From: UBA6170 sp942491385
Lineage (GTDB): Bacteria; Chloroflexota; Anaerolineae; Anaerolineales; Anaerolineaceae
Direction: 5' to 3'
NCBI GenBank assembly: GCA_942491385.1
Contig: CALOAF010000005.1
Span: forward strand, 744,001 to 808,000
DNA length: 64,000 nt
Numbering within the stretch: position 1 is the stretch's first letter; the number at the start of each line of letters is the position of its first letter. Under the pieces are notes generated by a model. That model was not told where the DNA came from. It saw nothing but the letters and a program-made list of their open reading frames with translations, and did no database searches. Shown here one piece after another: positions 25,783-32,486 of the stretch. The position numbers and the translations under genes were made by a program.

Positions 25783-26808
25783 ATGAAGAAACACCTGTTT
25801 GTAATTTCTGCTTTGATTATCGTTCTGTCATTGGTGACTGCCTGTGCTGCTCAACCAGCTGCAGAAACCACAGAACCAGAAATGGAAAAACCAGCCGCCG
25901 CTTTTAAAGCTGGTTTATTAGCTCCCGGCCCCGTCAACGATGGTGGTTGGAACCAGACCGCTTATGAAGCCCTCAAGCAAATGGAAACTGAATTGGGTGC
26001 TGAAATTGGTTATGTAGAAGTCGAAATGTCCCCCGCCGCCTTTGAAAAAGCCTTCCGCGATTTTGCCGACCAGGGTTATCAGTTTATCCTTGGGCATGGT
26101 AATGAATTCACGGATGCTGCCGTCGCAGTTGCCAAGGACTTTCCAAACACATATTTCTTCCTGTCTAGCAGCCGCTTTAATGACCCCAGTTCACCAAACG
26201 TGATTGGTTTGAACACTGATTCCAGCCAACCCACATACGCTTTTGGTTATATTGCCGCCAAAATGGGTACTGGCGCTGGTCTTATTGGCGGTATGGAAAT
26301 CCCCCCCATCTCTGAATCTTTCACCGGCTTCATCAACGGCGCTCATAGTGTTGACCCTACCTTCCCGGTACAGGTTACTTACCTGGGCAACTGGACAGAT
26401 ACAGCCGCTGCCAAAGAAGCTTCCATCAGCTATGTTGATGGTGGCGCTAACTTCCTGTTAGGGAACGCTGACTTCGCCGGTAATGGCGTCTATCAGGCGA
26501 TGCTAGAACAGGATGTCTATGGCTTTGGTATGTTTGGTGACAACACCGAAAAAGCCCCCGATCAAATCCTGGCCAATTACATTTTGAATTACGGTGCTGG
26601 ACTGGTTGGCCTGGCTGCTCAAGTAAAAGACGGCACATTTACACCCTCAGGCAATATCGAATTTGGACTGACTGATGAAAAAGTAATTTACATCGTTTAC
26701 AATGAAAATGCTGCCACACCGGTTCCACAAGAACTGCGCGACGAAGTAGCTGCACTTTATTCAAAGATTGCTTCAGGCGAAATCGATACCTTAGCTCCAG
26801 TAAAATAA
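25783..26808 (+). CDS. BMP-family ABC transporter substrate-binding lipoprotein
   Basis: The 341-residue protein has a lipobox LVTAC (Cys21) and an acidic linker, then the Bmp/PnrA-type fold: GLLAPGPVNDGGWNQTAYEAL (about 44-64), FILGHGNEFTDAAV, SSRFNDPSSPNVIGLN and a GIDG-like NFLLGNADFAGNGVYQA. Members bind purine nucleosides or other small molecules at the outer face of the membrane and feed an ABC importer. The AAGGAG site lies nine bases before the ATG. It is separated from the permease genes by a terminator, so binding protein is made in excess. Confidence 0.92.
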   Translation: MKKHLFVISALIIVLSLVTACAAQPAAETTEPEMEKPAAAFKAGLLAPGPVNDGGWNQTAYEALKQMETELGAEIGYVEVEMSPAAFEKAFRDFADQGYQFILGHGNEFTDAAVAVAKDFPNTYFFLSSSRFNDPSSPNVIGLNTDSSQPTYAFGYIAAKMGTGAGLIGGMEIPPISESFTGFINGAHSVDPTFPVQVTYLGNWTDTAAAKEASISYVDGGANFLLGNADFAGNGVYQAMLEQDVYGFGMFGDNTEKAPDQILANYILNYGAGLVGLAAQVKDGTFTPSGNIEFGLTDEKVIYIVYNENAATPVPQELRDEVAALYSKIASGEIDTLAPVK

Positions 26809-26841
26809 GGTCAATGCCTGTATAACTGACAAAGATCTACA

Positions 26842-26880
26842 GAAGTGTTGTTGGCGTTACCGCCAACAACACTTCTTTAT
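26842..26880 (+). terminator. Strong hairpin between binding-protein and permease genes
   Basis: GAAGTGTTGTTGGCG and CGCCAACAACACTTC form a perfect 15-pair stem with loop TTAC at 26842-26875, followed by TTTAT. Placed just after the first gene it lowers downstream transcription, as is usual for ABC operons. Confidence 0.85.
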
Positions 26881-26883
26881 AAA

Positions 26884-26912
26884 TTGCTAAATTTCTTTTG
26901 GTTCGCTACAAT
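26884..26912 (+). promoter_or_regulatory. Internal promoter for permease and downstream genes
   Basis: TTGCTA at 26884-26889 and TACAAT at 26907-26912 are 17 bases apart, directly after the terminator. A TATAAT overlaps at 26912-26917. It would express the permeases apart from the binding protein. Confidence 0.5.
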
Positions 26913-26981
26913 ATAATCATCTAAACGCAAAGGGATCACGTTTTTTCCGTCGATCGTTTTCGCTCCTTGAGGTAGACAAGA

Positions 26982-28037
26982 ATGGATTGGTTTTCCTTCA
27001 AGAAACAATTACAAAAATTTTCGCGTAGTGCCTGGACACCTTTTGCAGCTATCCCAATTGCTTTAGGGATTGGGGCAATTATTTTACTAATTGCCGGGTA
27101 TGATCCGGTCGAAGCTTATACCGCTATGTGGCAGGGGGCCTTCAAAGATCGGGCTGCCGTCACTGAGGTATTAATCAAAGCCACTCCGTTGATATTTATT
27201 GGTGCCGGTCTGGCTGTTGCTTTTCGGTGCAGTATCTGGAATATTGGTGCAGAGGGCCAATTTTATGCGGGTGCTGTGGCCGCCACAGCCGTGGGCATCT
27301 ACCTGGGGAATTTACCCAGTCTCATCTTGGTTCCTTTGGTTTTAATAGCTGGAGCAGCCAGTGGCGCACTCTGGGGAATGCTGGCAGCATATATGAAAAA
27401 CCGATTTGGTGCCAATGAAGTTGTCACCACAATCATGTTAAATTACATTGCGATTTTCCTCACTGGTTGGTTAGTAACCGGCCCAATGATTGAGACCGAA
27501 GGATTATTTGCACAAACGGCAAAGATCAGCGAGAATGCCCGATTATGGCGTTTTTTGCCACCCACACGCTTACATTTAGGGTTTATCATTGCGCTCATCG
27601 TGGCAGTGGTTCTATATTTATTAATTTTTAAGACCAGTCTCGGTTATTCCATTCGGGCGGTTGGCATCAACCCGGATGCAGCCCGATACGCCGGAATTAA
27701 CGTCAAACAAAAAGCGTTACTGGCTATGGCCATCAGTGGTGGTGCTGCGGGGCTGGGCGGAGCGGTAGAGGTTTCAGCTATATCTTACCGACTTTATCAA
27801 TTGATTTCGCCTGGCTATGGCTTTGATGGCATTGCAGTCTCTCTGCTGGTCAATAATAATCCGCTGGGCGTCATTTTTTCCGGCATCTTATTCGGGGCGT
27901 TGCGCTCCGGGGCGGAAGTAATGCAAATGAATGCCAGAGTACCCTCGGTGTTGGTTTTTCTAATTCAGGGGCTGGTGATTCTTTCCGTTGTTGCTTTTGG
28001 CGTTTATAGTTACGTTTCCAAAGAAAAAGAGGAGTGA
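26982..28037 (+). CDS. BMP-type ABC transporter permease 1
   Basis: The 351-residue polytopic protein belongs to the branched-chain/nucleoside permease family (BPD_transp_2). It shows IKATPLIFIGAGLAVAFR then NIGAEGQFYAGA (about 83-95), NEVVTTIMLNYI, and SIRAVGINPDAARYAGI, the cytoplasmic loop that meets the ATPase. About ten helices. It forms the membrane channel with the next gene product. GAGG lies before the ATG. The stop TGA is four bases before the ATG-proximal AGGAG of permease 2, so the two are tightly coupled. Confidence 0.93.
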   Translation: MDWFSFKKQLQKFSRSAWTPFAAIPIALGIGAIILLIAGYDPVEAYTAMWQGAFKDRAAVTEVLIKATPLIFIGAGLAVAFRCSIWNIGAEGQFYAGAVAATAVGIYLGNLPSLILVPLVLIAGAASGALWGMLAAYMKNRFGANEVVTTIMLNYIAIFLTGWLVTGPMIETEGLFAQTAKISENARLWRFLPPTRLHLGFIIALIVAVVLYLLIFKTSLGYSIRAVGINPDAARYAGINVKQKALLAMAISGGAAGLGGAVEVSAISYRLYQLISPGYGFDGIAVSLLVNNNPLGVIFSGILFGALRSGAEVMQMNARVPSVLVFLIQGLVILSVVAFGVYSYVSKEKEE

Positions 28038-28045
28038 GATCAATT

Positions 28046-28981
28046 ATGGACCTCATACCTTCCATTTTATTTTTACAAAGTATTTTAGCCGCCACCTGGC
28101 GCATGGCGACCCCGATTCTGTATGCTGCCGTTGGAGAGGTTTTCTCAGAAAAAGCTGGCATTATTAATATTGGATTAGAAGGCGTTATGTTAATTGGGGC
28201 ATTTAGTGCATATTCTGTGGCCTATGAAAGCGGCAGCTTATGGTTCGGATTGCTGGCAGCGATTCTAGCAGGCATTCTAAGTGGCTTGATTTTTGCTTTC
28301 TTTACCATCACCATCAAAGCCAACCAGATTGTGGTGGGTGCTGCATTTAATATGATTGGCATAGGAATCACCGGTTTTCTTTATAGAACCATGTATACAG
28401 AAAGTGCCGGCGCACTTAATTTGAAGACATTTCCAACCATCGAAATCCCATTTCTTAGTTCTATCCCATTTTTTGGAGAAGTACTCTTCAAGCACAATAT
28501 CATGGTGTATGCAACCTTGCTGGTGATCCCCCTGGCGACTTTTGTGCTCTATAAAACCGCCTTTGGTTTATCCATTCGCGCGGTCGGTGAACATCCCAAA
28601 GCGGCTGATACAGTCGGTGTGAATGTGTTCAGCATGCGTTATGTAAGTGTCATGATCGGTACTGCCTTGGCGGCTATCGGTGGTGCCTTCCTGGTGTTGG
28701 CCTATGCTGATCAGTTTGTTGAAGGCATAGTGTCGGGGCGTGGATACATTGCCCTGGCGGTGGTTGTATTCGGCCGCTGGAAACCCTGGGGAGCTTTTTG
28801 GTCATCCTTATTATTTGGGGTCTTTTATGCACTGCAATTAAGGATTCAAACTTTGCCAGACGTGACGATCCCGTACCAATTCTTACAAGCATTACCTTAC
28901 CTGGCAACCTTAGTGGTTTTGATTAGTTTCAATAAAAGTCGTGTGAAAACACCCAAAACGCTTGGCGTACCTTACAAATAG
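28046..28981 (+). CDS. BMP-type ABC transporter permease 2
   Basis: This 311-residue paralogue of the preceding permease has AATWRMATPILYAAVGEVFSEK-like opening (about residues 12-33), AGIINIGLEGVMLIG, NQIVVGAAFNMIGIGITGFL and SIRAVGEHPKAADTVGV, the coupling loop. It ends with a basic tail. The ATG at 28046 is preferred. An upstream GTG at 28034 overlaps the stop of permease 1, but its only ribosome site would touch it directly. Together with permease 1 and the ATPase it makes the importer. Confidence 0.92.
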   Translation: MDLIPSILFLQSILAATWRMATPILYAAVGEVFSEKAGIINIGLEGVMLIGAFSAYSVAYESGSLWFGLLAAILAGILSGLIFAFFTITIKANQIVVGAAFNMIGIGITGFLYRTMYTESAGALNLKTFPTIEIPFLSSIPFFGEVLFKHNIMVYATLLVIPLATFVLYKTAFGLSIRAVGEHPKAADTVGVNVFSMRYVSVMIGTALAAIGGAFLVLAYADQFVEGIVSGRGYIALAVVVFGRWKPWGAFWSSLLFGVFYALQLRIQTLPDVTIPYQFLQALPYLATLVVLISFNKSRVKTPKTLGVPYK

Positions 28982-28989
28982 GAGACTTA

Positions 28990-30543
28990 ATGGACGATTG
29001 TATGCCAATAAACAAAGATCCGAATACTATCATCCGCATGGAAGATATCTATATGAGTTTTCCGGGGGGTGTAAAAGCCAATCGTGGCGTTAATCTGGAA
29101 GTGCGACAAGGAGAAATTCATTGTCTGCTGGGCGAAAATGGCGCAGGAAAAACAGTGCTGATGAGTGTTTTGTATGGTCTTTACAAACCTGACTCAGGGT
29201 GTATCTATTATAAAAATGAAAAATTAGACATTCATAGTCCAAAAGATGCAATCAGTCATCGCATCGGTATGGTGCATCAGCACTTTATGCTGGTGGAGAC
29301 GCTGAGTGTGGCAGAAAATATCATCCTCGGACAATACAAACCCTGGAAGGTTCTGAACAATCTCGATCCGGTCATCGAAAAGGTCCGGGGGATGAGCAAG
29401 GATTATGGCTTGAATGTAGATCCTTTATCTCTGGTGCAGGATTTATCGGTCGGTGAACAACAACGGGTTGAGATTCTAAAAGTGCTCTATCACGGTGCTG
29501 ATTTATTGATTCTGGATGAACCAACCGCTGTTCTGACCCCTCAGGAATCCGAACATTTATTAGATTTTTTGCGAGAATTAGCAAACGAGGGGCTTACGAT
29601 TGTTTTCATTACTCACAAGCTGGAAGAGGTCATGCAAATCAGTGATCGGGTCACCATCTTACGGGATGGTAAAACGATTGCGACCGTCAACACAAAGGAA
29701 ACCAATCCACGCGAACTAGCCAAGATGATGGTAGGTCGCGATGTGTTGATGAACCTGAATAAAAAAGAAAAAGAACCCGGAAACGTCGTGTTTTCGGTTA
29801 AGAATTTAAATGTTAAGGATGAACGGGGTTTGCCCGCCGTCAAGGATATATCCTTTGAGGTGCACGAGCGCGAAGTAGTGGGTATCGCTGGCGTTTCTGG
29901 GAATGGGCAGAGCGAATTTGCGCTGGCACTGGCAGGATTGATGGATAGTGAATTTGAGAGCATGTCACTCAATAATAAGCCAATCACCAAGCGCGATCTG
30001 GAGCACTTAAACAAGTTAGGCATGGCGCACATCCCCGAAGATCGTCAGAAAATGGGGCTGATTCTACCCTTTTCCGTCAGTGAGAATTTTATTGCAGAGA
30101 CTTTCAATAATCATCCTTTTTCGAGATACGGTTTCCTGCAATTCAAAACCATAAAAACCTATTCCCAATCACTGGTGAAAAAATTCAGCATTCGTGTCGG
30201 TGATGTGGAGGAAGAGATTTCCCATCTTTCCGGGGGCAATCAGCAAAAAGTGGTGGTTGCGCGTGAGTTGGATCGGCGACCCAAGTTTCTACTGGTCAAT
30301 CAACCTACTCGCGGCATCGATATCGGCGCGACAGAATTTGTGCGCCAACAGATCATCGCCGAACGTGATAACGGAGCTGGTATATTGCTGATTTCAACAG
30401 ACCTTGAAGAAATTTTTGCCCTGAGTGATCGGATTCTGGTGATGTATGAAGGTCAGATTATGGGAGAAGTGCCACCAAATGAAGATCAAATTGAACGAAT
30501 TGGTTTATTAATGGCAGGGAAAACAGAAGAAACCACGCACTAA
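28990..30543 (+). CDS. BMP-type ABC transporter ATPase, two nucleotide-binding domains
   Basis: The 517-residue cytosolic protein has two ABC domains. The first has Walker A GENGAGKT (48-55), signature LSVGEQQRVE (about 155), Walker B LLILDEPTAV and a switch His in FITHKLEE. The second (from about 265) has a degenerate Walker A, GVSGNGQSE, and signature LSGGNQQKVVVARE, then QPTRGIDIGA. This split between a normal and a degenerate site is usual for the nucleoside and sugar importer ATPases. GGAG is five bases before the ATG. The gene follows permease 2 by eight bases. Confidence 0.94.
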   Translation: MDDCMPINKDPNTIIRMEDIYMSFPGGVKANRGVNLEVRQGEIHCLLGENGAGKTVLMSVLYGLYKPDSGCIYYKNEKLDIHSPKDAISHRIGMVHQHFMLVETLSVAENIILGQYKPWKVLNNLDPVIEKVRGMSKDYGLNVDPLSLVQDLSVGEQQRVEILKVLYHGADLLILDEPTAVLTPQESEHLLDFLRELANEGLTIVFITHKLEEVMQISDRVTILRDGKTIATVNTKETNPRELAKMMVGRDVLMNLNKKEKEPGNVVFSVKNLNVKDERGLPAVKDISFEVHEREVVGIAGVSGNGQSEFALALAGLMDSEFESMSLNNKPITKRDLEHLNKLGMAHIPEDRQKMGLILPFSVSENFIAETFNNHPFSRYGFLQFKTIKTYSQSLVKKFSIRVGDVEEEISHLSGGNQQKVVVARELDRRPKFLLVNQPTRGIDIGATEFVRQQIIAERDNGAGILLISTDLEEIFALSDRILVMYEGQIMGEVPPNEDQIERIGLLMAGKTEETTH

Positions 30544-30566
30544 CTTCATACTCACAGGAGAATAAA

Positions 30567-31589
30567 ATGGCCTTTCGTGTATTGTTCATTACCCATCGGG
30601 GTGAACGCCATCAACAGTCAGCACTGGCTGGCGCGCCAGATGGTTTTGAAATCAGCATGCTGCGCGATCCTGACCAGGCAGAAATTATCAAGCATCTTCC
30701 GGGGAAAGATTTCCTCATTACCGAGCGCAGCGATACCATCAATGCCGAGATCTTCGCTGCTGGAAAGGAATTGAAATTAATCCAAAGACTGGGTTCCCAA
30801 ATCTATGATATTGACCTAGATGCTGCCCGCAAGGCAGGCGTTAAGGTTTGTTATATGCCCATCGAGATGACCGTCATGGTGTCTGAGCACATGCTAACCC
30901 AAATGCTGACATTGGCAAAGCACCTGCGCGAGGCCATGCATGTGATTACCTTGGATAAAGATTGGGGAATTGCGCCTAGAAAGAGCAATGAGGATACATT
31001 TGCGATTAATTTTACCGGCCGGCAATCCATCGGGACGCTCTACCGCAAGACGGTGGGTATTATTGGCTTTGGTGAAATTGGTATTGAGCTAGCACGTCGT
31101 TTGAAGGGTTTTGAGTGTAGGGTGCTATATCACAAACGCTCACGCTTATCGAAACATGCAGAAAAAGATCTCAACATTCACTACGCTAGCCAGGAAGATT
31201 TATTAGCCCGAAGTGATTTCGTTGCCATGCTATTACCTTTCATGCCAGAAACCGCAGGCATGGTTAACCAGGCATTCATCCAACAGATGAAGGCTGGTGC
31301 TCATCTCGTTAGTTGTGGCGCTAGTGGTCTCTATAATGAAGAAGATGTCGCGGCAGCCTTGCGCTCAGGTATCCTTGGTGGCGTGGCAACTGACACTTTC
31401 GATTGGGAACCCATCAATATGGATAGCCCTTTATTACCCCTGTCACGTGACCCTGAAGTGAACATTGTGCTCACACCCCACACTGCATCGGGTAGTATTA
31501 ACCCAAATGCTTTACCAGATCGTAGAGGAGATTATGCAAATCTGGTATCCTATATTCATCAACAACCGTTAATTTATCAGGTCGCCTGA
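30567..31589 (+). CDS. D-2-hydroxyacid dehydrogenase-like NAD-binding protein lacking the usual catalytic Arg
   Basis: The 340-residue protein has the D-isomer-specific 2-hydroxyacid dehydrogenase layout: a catalytic-domain N terminus, then the Rossmann motif VGIIGFGEIGIELARRL (about 163-179), and LLPFMPETAGMVNQ. The catalytic His is kept in LTPHTASGS and the acidic DTFDWEP is present. The usual A-R-G segment carrying the substrate-binding Arg reads CGASGLYNEEDV instead. It sits between the transporter and the molybdenum hydroxylase genes with AGGAG before the ATG, so it likely acts on the same substrate's pathway. The reaction may differ from that of true dehydrogenases. Confidence 0.85.
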   Translation: MAFRVLFITHRGERHQQSALAGAPDGFEISMLRDPDQAEIIKHLPGKDFLITERSDTINAEIFAAGKELKLIQRLGSQIYDIDLDAARKAGVKVCYMPIEMTVMVSEHMLTQMLTLAKHLREAMHVITLDKDWGIAPRKSNEDTFAINFTGRQSIGTLYRKTVGIIGFGEIGIELARRLKGFECRVLYHKRSRLSKHAEKDLNIHYASQEDLLARSDFVAMLLPFMPETAGMVNQAFIQQMKAGAHLVSCGASGLYNEEDVAAALRSGILGGVATDTFDWEPINMDSPLLPLSRDPEVNIVLTPHTASGSINPNALPDRRGDYANLVSYIHQQPLIYQVA

Positions 31590-31622
31590 TTAATCTCAAA
31601 AGCTAAGCAAAAAAGGAGATAT

Positions 31623-32474
31623 ATGTCTAAAACAAAAGAATTTCATCGACCAGATAACTGGTCAAAAGCCCACCAGCTATTGAAACGCTCAGACATGCAT
31701 ACAGTCCCTCTCACCGTAGGACCCCGGCCAATCGCATTGAACGATCTGAGTGCGGATGCATTTGTGGATCTGGAGAAGCTGCATCTTAACACGATAAAAC
31801 AGGGTGAAGATGGCAGCGTGCACATCGGCGCAATGGCAACCTTGCAGGATATCTATCAATCCGAAATAATCAAGTCTCAAGCCGGGGGTGTGTTAACCGA
31901 AGCGGCTTATTTTTCAGCCACATTAGGGCTACGCAATCTGGCCAGCCTGGCCGGAACGATCACCGACCCAGAAAACCCACCTGACATTCCACTGGTTTTA
32001 ATGGCGTTGGATGCGGTGGTCACCGTTCAAAAGGATGAAAGCCAGACCCGTCAGGTAGCTTTACAGGAATGGATGAAAGATTGCACGAAAGTTCTCCTGC
32101 CTGGTGAAGCAATTCTGGAAGTCAGCTTCCCGGACCATTCACATGCCACCGGTGCACTGGTACGCATCAACCGCACTCCCCGCGATAAAGCCATTGTCGC
32201 TGCAGCGGCAGTACTTCAATTTGCAAATGGTGCTTGCTCCCATGCAGGTGTAACCCTGGCCGGCTGCAACCCGACCACTGTGCGTTTACTGGCAGTGGAA
32301 ACATTGATCACAGGAAGATCATGCACTGAGGAGTTGTTCAACCAGGCCGGTTCAATTGCAGAGCAGCAAGCGCAACCAGTAGCTGATTATCGTGGAAGTG
32401 TTACTTATCGTAAAGCCATGGCTTCCGTTTTGACCAAACGCGCCTTACAGCAAGCCTTCCAGGCTCAAAAATAA
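31623..32474 (+). CDS. FAD-binding subunit of molybdenum hydroxylase, divergent
   Basis: The 283-residue product aligns with the CoxM/XdhB family. After a short N terminus comes the stretch of the first FAD loop. Here it reads TVPLTVGPRPIALN where A-G-G-T-D-L is usual. The second motif is partly kept (LRNLASLAGTITDPENPPD, about 103-121), followed by LVLMALDAVV and a CO dehydrogenase flavoprotein C-terminal domain (LAGCNPTTVRLLAVE). It would pass electrons from the iron-sulfur clusters to NAD+ through FAD, if FAD is still bound. Twelve bases separate it from the next gene. Confidence 0.85.
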   Translation: MSKTKEFHRPDNWSKAHQLLKRSDMHTVPLTVGPRPIALNDLSADAFVDLEKLHLNTIKQGEDGSVHIGAMATLQDIYQSEIIKSQAGGVLTEAAYFSATLGLRNLASLAGTITDPENPPDIPLVLMALDAVVTVQKDESQTRQVALQEWMKDCTKVLLPGEAILEVSFPDHSHATGALVRINRTPRDKAIVAAAAVLQFANGACSHAGVTLAGCNPTTVRLLAVETLITGRSCTEELFNQAGSIAEQQAQPVADYRGSVTYRKAMASVLTKRALQQAFQAQK

Positions 32475-32486
32475 AGGAGGAAACAG

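Noticed and set aside
29613..30032. Minus-strand frame of 139 codons in the BMP-type ATPase gene
   Set aside because: Shadow of the ATPase, which has all its motifs on the plus strand.
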